Below are positions 10,164 to 21,359 of a stretch of DNA of 36,403 bases, piece after piece. This DNA comes from Ectocarpus siliculosus. Taxonomy: Eukaryota; Sar; Phaeophyceae; Ectocarpales; Ectocarpaceae. Below the pieces are notes generated by a model. The model made no database searches and had not been told where the DNA came from. It was given only the letters and a program-made list of their open reading frames with translations. The stretch spans positions 2,026,475-2,062,877 of the forward strand of contig FN649743.1 in NCBI GenBank assembly GCA_000310025.1, in the 5' to 3' direction. The position numbers were made by a program, and so were the translations under genes. Numbering within the stretch: position 1 is the stretch's first letter; the number at the start of each line of letters is the position of its first letter.

Positions 10164-11985
10164 GACAAGTTGTAGGCGGGAGGGCGGGAGCAGGAGGAGA
10201 GACTGCGCGGTGGTTGCGCAGAGCTAAATACCAGATACATACATTGTAGGCGACAGAGCCAGCCAGGCTGTAGGCGGTTTTGGGGGTCCCGTGCCGTCAT
10301 ATGGGGATGGTGTGTGTCTGTTGAAGGTTCCACATACAATGCTTCCCGAACTTCGTGGAAACCCGAATGTCCCCAACCGACGGCCCCCTTCGCACCCTCG
10401 CTCCGCTCCCTGCACGCGTTACAAACTGCTGCCTCGATGCTTGTCACTACTGTATAGAAGCACAGCGGGGCCGATGACTCCTCCTCCACAGCGGTGGTGC
10501 TAGTGCTCGGCTGCTCTCGGCGAGGTGCTGGTCTACAGAGCCTCCGGGGGCTACGTGAATGAAATGGGTAGATGGACAGACGACAAGTGACGAGCACTGC
10601 AACGAAAATGGGTGTTTTGTTTCTTGCCTCGCCCATCACCACCGTCTCTCACTCATTAATTACGTTAGATGAGTCAATAGAGTCAACTCTATGTACGCTT
10701 CTTATGTGCACAAAGAGCCCGTGGGCACGACATGATGTCAGCAAGGTTTACAGGCGCCGAGACCCCTCTATCGCTTCCCTATTCTCTCCATAGGGTTGAG
10801 GTCATTTAGCTTTGACACAGATGACAGCAGTGCAACGACCGCGACGCTAAAGCGTGTCCGCGAAATTGAAAGGAGTACCTGCCGTTGAATGAAATCGTTG
10901 GACTGGGTACACCGAAAACGATCAATGAAAGCCAAGTTGTGTGCTCTGGCGAAGAAGGTCGACGGTCAAATAAATCATCCGCGATGTCTAGCCACATCCA
11001 AAAATCGAACCCACCCCTTCGACGTATGTCATGCCAGAGCTTCTTCTGGTACAGCCCCGGCTGCTCATCTCATCGCGAGCAGCGAACGAACTCTACGCCA
11101 GAGGCATCCCTGCCACACTCCGGTCTGTACTTAGCGCACAGCACCGCAGCATGGACAGACAGAGGCAGCCTTTCCACAAGACCCTGGGCTGCAACCCCAT
11201 CCAGGCGTGTCTCAGTGTCCGGTCCGATTCGCCTGCCACTATTACACTATTACGGTGTTCTTTGTGACGAAGCGAGTTCCGTCGTGTCCGTTTCGTCTTC
11301 GCTGTCAGCGGCTGCAGTGGGCCATGTCCTGACCTGGGCATCTATCCCTGCTATGGACCTTCTCAGCGCCGTCTCCCCGATCGCATCCCTTTCCTCCTGA
11401 GGGGGGTGGGCAAACAACAGACCATCATGCAGTACAGGAGTGGTGGTGCGAAATCGTGAAAGAGGCGGATACCGGAGCGAGCCTACGGCAGGCAGTGCTT
11501 CAGCCTAACGCATGTTGGAAAATGATGCGATGAGGCCGTAACTTTTGCAACCTGTTGGTGACTCTTCCTATCTAAGCGGTTTCACGCCCTCTGATTGGTC
11601 CGGCGTTGGTTCCTAGCCTTGACCCTCTCCAGCGCCCTCTCGCCGTTCGCGGCCGCTAGGCCGTGCTTTGGCCGTGGGTAAGGGTTAGGGTGAGGGTAGA
11701 TGTGGGGTGAGGAACCTAGCCTTGCAAAGTGCAACATGGGTTAGACCTAAAGAGTCACTAACAGAGTGTAAATAGACCTCCGACGAGGCGAGTAATGGCA
11801 GGCCAATCGATCCACAGCGCATTTGGCTCGGTGCACGTGCCTTGTGGTCTCGACCCTAGCCACACAATCTCGCCCATTTGTTCAGCAAGTCAACAACAAC
11901 AACGACAACAACAACAACTGTCGCCTGATGAAAGTCCCCATCACAAATACACCCCGGTGAAGCGAGATGCTTGTGCGGTCTGTTG
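10164..11985. other. Spacer without a supported gene (about 1.8 kb)
   Basis: This lies upstream of the ankyrin pseudogene and downstream of the Tim17-like gene. It may hold lost 5' exons of the former and the 3' UTR of the latter. A 171-codon plus-strand frame at 10885-11400 has no recognisable domain. Two similar segments occur near 11365-11400 and 11620-11660 (both containing CTCAGCGCC/CTCCAGCGCC followed by TCTCSCCG). A short telomere-like run lies near 11683-11700, and a (CAA)n run at 11890-11921. Confidence 0.5.
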
Positions 11986-14952
11986 CTAAACGCGAAAAAA
12001 TAAAAAATAAAACAGAGGCAGTGTTCTTCGTCTCTCCACCTGTGCCAATCGCTCGTCTTCCTCCGCCAGGCGGGCCTGCTCCCTCAAGGACGCCACGTGA
12101 TTCCTGAACAGACCAAATACGCCTCCGAGCCAGACGCCGTAGAACAGACCGCTTCGAGCGGCGGCCACACCGCCTGCAGGACAAGAAGCAAGGACAGCAG
12201 CACCATGTTCATGAATAAAGAAAAAAAAAACGGGAGAAACGCGCTCAAGATTAGGCCCACTACTACTACTGTTTTCGTTCCAAATGCGGAGAAGATATTC
12301 TGGTGCTAGTCTACACCTGTCGGTATACGTTTGACGCGGCAGCCGGGGCCAAATAGTGTCTAGGAAAACAGCGGTACATAACGCTAGACAGATATCCGTC
12401 AGAGAGGACAAGATGGTCGAATATGAAGAGACTACCAATGCAATCGAGAATCGATAATATTTTTCAATGTCGCCAGTCCGTGCTGGTGTACGTGTTACAC
12501 CGTGGTAAAGTGAAATGACACAATACAGTACACCTCCTTGGACCGACTTTCAAAGCTCCATGTCTCCACCACAGAACGAGTGGGGGTGCTGAAAAATGGC
12601 AGCGTCGGAGCCTCCTCATCGAGAGCCTTCCGCAAACGTATCGTTAGCAGATATTCATCCTGTTCGTCGGGAAGCAGTCGAGCGCTGAAAATCGGTCCAG
12701 AGGATGTCCACATCTTACTGTCACCTACGGTATACCGCGTATCGGGCATACATTACAGAGCGAGGTCCACCCGTGGGAGGAACTACATTCTGTGCAACAG
12801 AAAAGAGGAACAAAGCAAACAAGTTACACACATACACACACCTGATACACCGTAGGCCATGCCCGCCAGCGCGCCCCCCACCGTACCACCTACGAAGTCT
12901 TTCTTCCGTCGCAGGGCCTCCATAACAGCAGACGAGCTGGAAATTCGTCCAAGATCAACCACGGGGGCGGGCATGGCGTACAGTAGTAGCGTACCCCAAT
13001 AGAGATCGCGGACATGATGAGTTTCACCGCTGCTACTAGCTGCTGCTGAAAGAACGAGGGTGATTGGTGTGCTGCTTCATTTGGTCATGTAACGATAGCA
13101 GTTGCTGTTATACGATCAAGACAAGAATGGATGGAGAACAAAGTGCGAGTGATCGATCGCCCCCCCCCCCCCCCGGAGACAGACGTGCGCAGCTCGATTG
13201 CTCCACAACCAAGAGGCTATCAATGCCGAAATACCGGCGCTGTGCTGGGAAGATCTCGTCGAGACAGCTTGCCGTCCACGTACATATCGGTCGGTCGTCG
13301 TCCCACCTTGGCTGTGGAGCAATCGAGCTTTTCGAAGGCCATTCTACGGGGCGTGGGTTTACTCGCGTTTTTACGGAACACCCGTTTTCCGCATACGTAA
13401 AACCCGTGCCTCTTCGCGGCGTGTCTCTACCGAACGGCATATTCCGCCAAGGGTCGCCATGGCCGAGGACGGCACCCGTTGCACCACCATGGGCGTGAAC
13501 GAGAAAACGCTGAGCGTAAAACTTCAGGGAGCCGTGCCTTCAACCGGCCGCAGCTGAGGTGAGGCAAAGTGGTGCATGCATCCAGAGTCCGAAATATCGT
13601 GAGCGGGGCGTGTCTGTGCGCCCATCTTCGTGGGGGTTTCTCGATGTGGGAAGTTAGACAGAATAGTTGGAGGCTTTCATCAGCGTTTCGGTGACATATG
13701 CGCGGCGCACCCCTCAAATATCAGGGCGAAGGTCGCGAACCTAAGCCCCCTCCGGGCTCCCGCGCGCACTCTGACGATACTCCGTTGGTGCGGAGGGTAC
13801 TTGGCGGCAAGCGCCGCGCCGTGCCACCAGCCGTGGGCGCAGCCTCCGGCGAAAGCCTGCAAGCAACGCAAGGAATAAAAAAATGATGTAATCGCAATGG
13901 GTCGTGCGAATCCGAACGTGGTGAGAGGTACACTACGACACAGACGACGCGTTCTAAAATGCCGGGACGTGCCGAAAAGCGCGGGCTGAGGCAGGCACGC
14001 TGCTGGCGAAAACACCAGCCGGAATAGGGTTAGCGGCTGTAAGCGGAGCTTAGGTTTCTGAGTTGTCAGATGCATGCGTACAAAGGTTGCCTAAAGAGTG
14101 GATGCACGCATGAAAATTAACAATAGTCCAGAAAACGAGGCTGCGCACGCTATGCTGTGGGTGGGGATTCACGCTCTCCCCGATGACAAGCATGCGGAAG
14201 CTGGAGCACATTCAAGATTCAAGGGGCTACTTCGTCAGGGAATCGGAGACATCGGAAACGTAGCACGATTCACCCCCAGCATACAGCTGCTGTGTGCTTG
14301 CGAGAGTCCAAGGAGGTTCAACGAAGGTCAAGCCCACAACGAAAGAAACGGCCATAGCACCCTGGCTGGGCGCAGAATCCAGTTCGGCAGCCCCGTCTAC
14401 AGTAGTACCCTGGCTGGACGCATTAATCGGTTCGGCAAACGGAGCGATAGTTATAGGAGTGATTTGGACATGGAGCGCATGGCAGTCTCGATTGTCTCCA
14501 CCAAAACTCTCCGCTGCCAAGCTATTGGGAAAAAAAAATCCCGTCGGATGATGGACGATGCATGCAGCAACGGCCGGACAGCAGTGCGTGGCTTCGATAG
14601 CTACAGCAGCGGCTTCGCCTCAGCTCGAACGCACCGCCGACACGGTGCCGACCGCTCTCCCGTAGTCCGGCTTGACGGCTCTCTCTCCCTTGATCACGGC
14701 CATGGCCTCCTCCATCGTCTCGGGCGCTCTCTTGGCCGTCGCCACGGTGTCTAGGAAGGCGGCCTTGAGCCTGTGGGCGTACCCTGGACTCGAATCCGCG
14801 ACTCCCTCCCCTTGCTGTTGCTCCTGCTGCTCTTCTACTGGTGAAGCTTTATCGCAGGCATCAGCCCTCATCGCCGCCGCCGGAGCATTCAACGTGGTCT
14901 GATGAAAAGTCGGGCATTCGGAGGAGGCGAGCATGCTGTTCGTAGTCAGCAT
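11986..14952 (-). CDS. Tim17/Tim22/Tim23-family membrane protein, four exons
   Basis: Deduced exons on the minus strand are 14635-14952, 13711-13856, 12851-12936 and 11986-12173, totalling 738 bases (245 residues plus TAG), with matching phases. The start is the first ATG after an in-frame TGA. Residues 1-106 are a polar N-terminal region (EEQQEQQQGEG, then AFLDTVATAKRAPETMEEAM). Exon 2 carries AFAGGCAHGWWHGAALAAKYPPHQ and ARRGLRFATFALIFEG. Exon 3 carries VMEALRRKKDFVGGTVGGAL, and exon 4 GLFYGVWLGGVFGLFRNHV. The Gly-rich helices and the basic K/R-K-D-x4-G-x3-AG signature match the Tim17/22/23 family of membrane channel components (mitochondrial translocases, complex I NDUFA11, plastid OEP16-type). 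I cannot choose among these. The C terminus is uncertain: after ...ERLAQ either VERRRTL...stop, or splicing at a GTGGAG donor. Introns 2 and 3 hold an inverted repeat and a dispersed module. The gene is divergent from RPB5. Confidence 0.7.
12515..12729 (-). repeat. Dispersed ORF-bearing module, copy 2 (in Tim17-like intron, sense)
   Basis: Partner of the module at 4165-4365. The minus strand reads VGDSKMWTSSGPIFSARLL, then DEQDEYLL and RKALDEEAP, in an 84-codon frame covering 12495-12749. There is no stop codon through the region that is interrupted in copy 1. DNA similarity extends from GTAGGTGACA to the TCCAAGGAGGTGTACTG segment. It lies in the intron 12174-12850 of the Tim17-like gene, in the sense of that gene. 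I recognise no known domain. It could also be an alternative exon. Confidence 0.6.
13191..13329. repeat. 23-bp inverted repeat with a 93-base loop
   Basis: AGCTCGATTGCTCCACAACC AAG at 13191-13213 is the reverse complement of 13307-13329 with a single mismatch. The arms are separated by 93 bases. The pair lies in intron 2 of the Tim17-like gene (12937-13710) and could fold into a hairpin in the transcript, or be the remains of a small inverted-repeat element. A run of about 16 C lies just to the left, near 13160-13175. Confidence 0.8.
14359..14445. repeat. 48-bp tandem duplication
   Basis: ACCCTGGCTGG at 14359 recurs at 14407, each followed about 20 bases later by TTCGGCA (second copy GGTTCGGCAAA), giving nearly two copies with period 48. 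It lies in intron 1 of the Tim17-like gene and has no evident function. Confidence 0.7.
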
Positions 14953-16297
14953 GCTGCTCGTACGCAGCACTCAGGTCGGCTGAGCAGCGCCGGTAATACG
15001 CCAAGTAGGGTAACTAGATACCTCGGGAGCAAGGTTGTGCTTTGTGGGGCTCGATTTATTCACGGCACAGCAGTCACGTGAGCCCCCGACTTCTTTCTCG
15101 ATTATGCCCACATGAACGACTCATGCATGTAGACTATGTACACCTCCCTCGGACTAACCTTCGGTGCTCCAACCGGCTCCGCCATGGGCGTGCAAGAACG
15201 TCCTGTCGACTCCGATGCGGCTTGGGCGCCACAGCCTGCTGCGTAGCGGTCCAAACGGCGCAAAAGGTGCAGATGTGCAGGCATGGAACATCGCGTCACA
15301 GATGGAAACGAAACGTACCGTAAGAATTGTAGCGTACAGAAGAGCTCCGCGAATCAGAGGGCATCACTGCTGAACCCAAGCTGACCCTAATAGATTCATA
15401 CCGCAGGGAAAAAAACGACCATTCGTGTAGAATCTGTGGTGCTTCGGGAGGGAGAGAGACACCAATGTGCTCTGCACATATGCAAAAGACATTGCATACA
15501 TACCTACACGTAGAGATGCTCTGCCAGTACATGTAGGGCCGGAACGACTCATGCCAATAAGGTATGGAGTGTACCGGCGGCCACACAGAGAGGACGATCA
15601 AGGGGAAATTCAAACAGGACTCACTTGACATGTTGATTCCATCGGTTGATAGGGTGGGGGAAGACGGAGAGCTCTCGTCAGCAGGTTTACGTCGCCCGAG
15701 GCCGAACCAACCCATATCTAGGAGAAGACACTCAGCGGCAGGGAGTGGGATGAGCGCTCTCGGCATTGCTGGTTGCTGGTAGCACAGAGTACAGAGTAAG
15801 GGCGGCGGAACTCATGATAACGCCTTGGGAACTCGCTGAACTCTTTTCTCTCCACTCCACCGTGCCCCCGCCTTTGTCGAGCGCGTGAGCAGTCCTTCAC
15901 TCCCTGAGGTAACCACAGCATCCTGCCTTCGTTTTGTCCCTCCAGCCTCATCGGTCCGAAGTGTGAGAGTGCTTGAAAATCGGGTCCCGGCCTTGTATTT
16001 CAGGACCAAAGAGCCAGAGTCAGTGAACCTTTGGGAGTGGCCCCAGGGATACGGTAGCCTACGACTGCCGGTGTGGTCCCACCGCTCTCTGCCCACAACA
16101 GGCAGGTGCTGCAACAGGCCTGTTGTGCCAAACACCGAGGTTTTACCACAAGCACGCCACCGTCCTAAGGACTTTTTCGGGGTGCAAGTGTCTGTGGTGT
16201 AGGAATCGCCAACAGCCAACTGCCCAGGAAGCATCAATCTTGCGAGGGAGCGCAAAGCGGTAGCAGAGGCTACAGCAGCAGCAGCAGCAGCTGAGAG
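14953..16297. other. Divergent intergenic region between Tim17-like gene and RPB5
   Basis: About 1.3 kb separate the two start codons, so both promoters should lie here. I see no clear TATA element that can be assigned. A 105-147-codon open stretch on both strands near 15812-16255 shows no domain. A (CAG)n run at about 16271-16291 directly precedes the RPB5 start codon and is probably in its 5' UTR. A 12-base palindrome AACAGGCCTGTT lies near 16118. Confidence 0.5.
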
Positions 16298-19200
16298 ATG
16301 GAGGGCTCGGGCCCGCGGCTATCAGATGAGGGGCACAAGATCTACCGGATTCGGCAGACGTGCATGAAGATGCTGGAGAAGCGAGGCTATAACGTGCTGC
16401 AGGAGCACGTCTCAATGACGTCGGAGGCGTTCTTGCAGCAGTACGGGCCCGAGCCCAACAGACACGACTTGACGCTGCTGGTAGAAAAGGTAGGGGGTGT
16501 ACTTTCTAAAGAGGTAGGGAGAGGGCCGTCGGGAGGAGGATGTATGCCGGCAGCCGGAACAGGTTTTCCATCGCTTTGGGTGTCTTTTCCCTCGTGATTT
16601 TAGTATGTCTATCATCTACGATTGTAGCCGAGCCTCTATGGCTGACAGTAGCGTGTCTCAGCTGTAAGTAGTCTTGGTACGGACATATTTTGTATTGAGG
16701 GGGTGATGAGGGTGATCGTTGTCTGTCGAGCCTGCCTCCCTGATAGCAGGGGTTTCGCCGCCGCTTGGTAGAGAGTTGGGTCCGTTCGTTTTTGTGCTTC
16801 GAGCTCATTGACGCAACCAGTATTTCCTGCAGCTGTATGTGGTGCTTCCACTCTGTCCCCACGGACGTCCTTGGCAAAAACTACGCTGCCAGTGGTACTG
16901 TGGAACAGAACTCTGCCTTCCCTTCAAGCCGGTGGGCGCTCGCTGACTGGGCTTGCGAAGCGGAAGATCGACAACACTTTGAAAATCTACTTGTACTCCA
17001 TACGTATGGTTGATGTGTACACGGCATTTGTGCCTCCCAAGTTTCACAACCGGTTTAACTGAGATTTTTACGCACTTTCATCTATGTGAAAAACGAACAA
17101 AAAACATCGTCTGCTACTGCCGTGGCCTCCTGAGGACTCGACCTGCGTCTTTCCGCCGAATGAAGAATGAATACGAAATTGTTAGAATCGTTGTTTGACT
17201 AGTTCGCTACGACACACTCTCTGCTGTTTGTATCGCCCTTGCTTCTTTGGTCCATCTATCTGGTGGTGGTGGTGGTGGTGGTGGTGGTGCTGCTGCTGCT
17301 GCTGCGGCCGCCTCTGCTGGTGCTGCAGGTAGACGATCCGATGGACCAGATCTTCGTCTTCTTCCCCGACGACGAGAAGGTCGGCGTGAAGCCTATCAGA
17401 AGCTACTCGGAGAAGATGCTGGAAGAGGAGGTCAAGAGGGCCATCATCGTCATCAAGGGCGGCATTACTCCGTTCGCCAGGTCCGCCATCCAAGAACTCT
17501 GCGCCCAGCGAGAGGTACGCTGTATACACCTATTCGCATACCACAGCGCACACGCACACGTGCACGCCAACTTGGATTGCGTTGGTAGCGGAGTCTACGT
17601 CCAGCGAGACTTGTGGTAAACACAACCGCTAACGTATTTTTGCTGTGATTCTAGGAGAAAACTGACGCTACTACAACCACGACAAGGGCGACGATAACAG
17701 CAGCAGCAGCAGCAGCAGCAGTAGCAGCGGCATTAAAACAACAACGGCAACAGCAACCCCTTTCTCTCTCGTGCGCAGGTCCAGGTAGAGGACTTCAAGG
17801 ACGCGGAGCTCATGCTGGACATTACGGAGCACACGCTTGTGCCGGAACACCAGGTGAGAGAAAAAAGGGCCATGTGTTTTCCCCTTGTGGGACGGCTTTC
17901 AGAGGGAAGGATGCTGAGCCATGCAGGGTCGTAAAGCTTGGCCGCGGCTGCTATCGCCTCAATACCCACAAGTGTTGCCCAACCCGTCACAGGGTTTCCC
18001 ATGCAGTCTAGCGCTGCTTTCGAGGCAAAAGAAAATCGCTCATGGTTGTGTTGGTGTTGCAGTTCCTTTAACAAACACAGCAAGCCTCCTTCACCACAGC
18101 ATTCGCGTGCAAATGCAAGACTCTTGAGTGGTTATTCGACGTAGATGGTGATATCCGGGATGAGACCCGGGCCACAGCACCAAACGGCACAGAGAAAAGC
18201 GATGCAACCGTCGGCGGCAGCAGATCGCGTTGTGAGTAGCGCGGAACAAAGCATGTAGCAGTATGCTCATGAATTTTGTTCCCTCTCCGCAGTGATTCGG
18301 GTCGAATCGGTTCGATCGGGTTTCAACCCGTGCGCTCTCCTCCGGCCGATAGGGAGGCCACTTTTTTTTGTCGTCGTAGGTCTCCATACGTTTGGCCGCT
18401 ATTAGAACTAGCTTCGGCAGCATTCTTCATTGAAGAGGTGTAAGAACGAGAAAATATTCGAAGCAGTACACCAGGAACGAAAAATGAAAAAGAAGAACAC
18501 CATTTTTCGTTTGAAGTACACCGTTGCCTGGCTTTTATTCATGGTACGTGTATGTGTGTAGTTGGTAAATTGTTCCCTGTTGCTTGTCAAAAACCGTTGC
18601 AGGTGCTCTCATCGGAACAGAAGGCAGAGCTGCTGAAGCGGTACAAGCTGAAGGACACGCAGCTGCCCCGGATACAGTCGACGGACCCAGTCGCGAGATT
18701 CTTCGGAATGCAGGTACACCTGGTGACCAGTATGGCAGAGGAACACGCGTTTGCGCGTTTTTTTCCTGTTTGCGTATTTTCATCCTCTTCGCCCGTGGCG
18801 CGATTCGTGCTCGAGGTAGAACGAACGCCACCACGGCGCCGTACCCCTTTGAACCTGGATTCGCCTGCTTGCTTCGTTTGTTCGTTTGTTCGTTTTTTCC
18901 CCTTTTGTTTGTGATCTAAGAAGCGATGGCAATAAAAGAAAACGTCAGAAACTTTATTTTAGCACCAAGCTTCGAGGTGGTGCGAGGAGATCGCTATCCC
19001 CGCTTGAGCGTTTTTGGCCTCTTGGAACGACCCCAATGGCTGCCCTTTGCTAACATAACAGCACGCCGAAGGTTGGCGTCGTCGTGCTCTGATCTGTTCA
19101 AAAGCCGACTGAAGCCCTTCCTTCTTAGGGCCCATGGGTACATACGCATTTGGGCATTTCGCTTCTTCTGCTGCTTCTACTTGCCCCCCCCCCCCCCCCG

Positions 19201-19504
19201 CCCCACACACTTCCGGGATTCTGCTACTTCTACTAATCTGCCCGCCCCCGCCCCCCCGCTTCCGGCCCTCCGGACGCCCGCTGTCGCCTGTTGTCTTCGT
19301 CTTGTTTCTCGGCCTTGTGTTGGGGGTATATTTGCTTGTCGATTTCGTTTTGTTCGGATTGGCTCGTTTTGTTGCTGCTCGTCTGTGTGACTGACTGACG
19401 GCAATGGCTTCGCTGTTCGGTGCGAGTAGAAAGGGCAAGTGTGCAAGATCACACGACCTAGCGAGACGGCAGGGCGATACGTGACCTACCGCCTCTGCAT
19501 TTAG
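16298..19504 (+). CDS. RPB5: DNA-directed RNA polymerases I, II and III subunit RPABC1 (RPB5), five exons
   Basis: RPB5 is a nuclear subunit shared by RNA polymerases I, II and III; it forms part of the lower jaw that contacts downstream DNA. Exons 16298-16489, 17329-17514, 17779-17853, 18603-18713 and 19430-19504 are all phase 0 and give 212 residues, against 210 in human. Residues 1-64 start [20 protein letters not shown] and include [11 protein letters not shown]. Exon 2 gives [20 protein letters not shown] and [16 protein letters not shown], closing the N-terminal jaw domain. Exon 3 gives [12 protein letters not shown], exon 4 [16 protein letters not shown] and [10 protein letters not shown], and exon 5 [20 protein letters not shown] plus RLCI and TAG; this is the strongly conserved C-terminal assembly domain. 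Nothing is missing. The ATG follows a CAG-rich leader. The four introns are 222-839 bases long and hold GGT/GCT and CAG repeats close to acceptors. Confidence 0.96.
17262..17327. repeat. (GGT)n(GCT)n repeat abutting an RPB5 splice acceptor
   Basis: A run of GGT triplets (about 17263-17288) passes into GCT triplets (to about 17303) and ends in the GGTGCTGCAG acceptor at 17319-17328. The acceptor therefore has a GCT/CCTCT tract rather than a simple pyrimidine run. Confidence 0.85.
17697..17735. repeat. (CAG)n repeat in RPB5 intron 2
   Basis: About nine CAG triplets with one TAG interruption lie in the intron 17515-17778, followed by CAACAACGGCAACAGCAA. Only the simple repeat is evident. Confidence 0.85.
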
Positions 19505-21359
19505 ATGTGTTTTTTTTCTGATTTGAATGTTAAAGAGGCTGCTGTCGACCACATCCAGCTGTGCGTGCGCGAACTAGGTCGTTATCGGTGCAATGCGTAG
19601 ACAAGCCCCGGTCTGCTGGTGGTTTGCAAACCAACCCGGGAACTGCAGAGAGACCGTGCGGTGTCTTAACCAACTGCTGTTGCAGGGCAAGAAAGTGACG
19701 AATGCGACGGGCGGCACTCGTGGTGTAGCATATTGTGTTGACAGGCATGGTTTTCTTAATTGATGCCGCTCTTGGCCATCAGAGCTGGGGTCGTGGCAGC
19801 AGTAACCTGCCACGCGCGAATTGACGGTCTTTGTCGAGATTATGGTTGCGCCGCTACTTTGCTCTGCCAATCAGCATCGAGCCTGGCTGCGAGTGTGGCA
19901 CACCCGCTCGTCTCCGTTAGACTTTGGCGCAGCTTTGCTCCGCCTTGTGCAGCGTCGCACAGGATGCGATTGGTAGCGACTGGACTCCTCCGTTGTTGTA
20001 GTGTCAATAACTTGCTTGGTAACGTAAGGACTTCAAAGGTACCTCCCAGCGTGTTTCTGGAAGGCGAGTTTGCACCGTCCACATTGCTTCATGAATCTGC
20101 CCCGGTTGAACACCCGTGGACCCCACGTTTAGGTCGAACATCCCTCAGATACCTTTGGGCTGTGCTAGAACAGATGCGGCACCGGCGGAAACAATAGGAA
20201 TGCCGAAACACACGTAGCGAACTACTAGTAGTGCAGAGGCAGTAGCTGGTGGGAGGGAGGGCTCTTGGAGGGCCCCGTGACGGTTCAGATCTCGAAACGG
20301 CTCTCTTAGACTTATTGTCGACGTGCTGCTGAGATCCTGTCCGAAGATCGATCTTGCACCCATGATGAGGAAACCGCAATTTTCTGGTTATACGATCGAC
20401 CCAGATATATGTTGTTCCCCCTTGGGTAGGTTCAGTTGAGTTGTCGCGCCGCCAAACAAGAAACACGGCGTATGTGCAAGATGGCAGAGGAGGCCGTGTG
20501 CAGAAGCTCCCAGAGTTAGCCAAACGCATGTTGCATTCAACAAGATTTCCGTTTTTGTAACTTGGGGCGACTGTCGAACCCTGGTTTTTGAGACGCGAAA
20601 CACTCTTTGACCGAGTGATTTAAGATCACACGCTCCAACCACGCGAGTTACCTATTGCGGGAGCGAGTCGGCCCCCATCAAATCCTTTAGCTTGGCGAGT
20701 GCGAGCAACTCATGGCACATGTTTGCATGGAAGGCGGCGGGGGGTAGTATCAACAGCCCCCCCCTTCCCCTGCACGCGCGCGCTACAAGAGCAACCAGGT
20801 ACGCGATTTCCAGAGGCGTAATTTAGCACCTGATGAAGGGAAGGATGGCTTTTACTGGTACATTACGAAATCGAATCTCCGCCCGTGTTTTCGGGCCTCC
20901 AGGGTAGGGAAAACGGTATCAGTTCGGCTTTGGAGCTGCTTCCATATTTCTGCCACCACTCCTACTTGTTCAATTATAACGTTCCTCGAACACAGGTGCA
21001 AGTGTTCGTTGAGTTTCCTCTCTACCGTATGTCGTACTACTGTACTTCGTCAATTATAATTTCATTGGTTGTTGTCTCGCACGAAACCCTCTGCTACGGA
21101 GAACCAAACACGACACTTCCGATTGTCGCCCGAATTCCCTCATAGGACCCTCCCCCAACCCGACACGTGGGTTACCCCGAAACGCGTACTGGACTGAGTT
21201 CCGAAAAAAAACACTCCCTCCCAAGACGACAGAAAGATCTCCAAATCCTGTACTTGGGAGCAAAAAAGCCGTTGTGCTGCACAACCGTTCTGAGCTCAAA
21301 GCCGCAGGAGTTATAACTCAGGTACGACGAGAGTTGTTGCATGAACATACATCGATCAG
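19505..21359. other. Convergent intergenic region between RPB5 and WDR17
   Basis: Both flanking genes end here, so the region should hold their 3' UTRs. It contains a tRNA-like remnant (20557-20651) and a plus-strand frame of 145 codons (19760-20197) with no recognisable domain. I see no gene I can support. Confidence 0.5.
20557..20651 (-). pseudogene. Degenerate tRNA-like sequence
   Basis: On the minus strand GTAACT (20651-20646) and AGTTAC (20562-20557) can pair as an acceptor-like stem. A D-arm-like CGC-GTGGTTGGA-GCG follows, then a hairpin GTGATCTTAAATCAC and a B-box-like GGTTCGACAG. The long stretch between anticodon-like and T-like arms recalls Leu/Ser tRNAs. The T stem does not close properly and position 33 would be C rather than U, so a working tRNA is unlikely. 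A tRNA pseudogene or SINE head is the best reading. Confidence 0.3.

Noticed and set aside
10885-11400. 171-codon plus-strand frame
   Set aside because: Ser-rich, without a family resemblance. All frames in this stretch are fairly open, so chance is likely.
13198-13557. 119-codon plus-strand frame in the Tim17-like intron
   Set aside because: It includes both arms of the inverted repeat and shows no domain.
14098-14754. 218-codon plus-strand frame
   Set aside because: It covers the tandem duplication and runs antisense through exon 1 of the Tim17-like gene, which has family support.
15812-16255. 147-codon minus-strand frame upstream of RPB5
   Set aside because: No domain and a plus-strand frame of similar length overlaps it; probably promoter and 5' UTR sequence.
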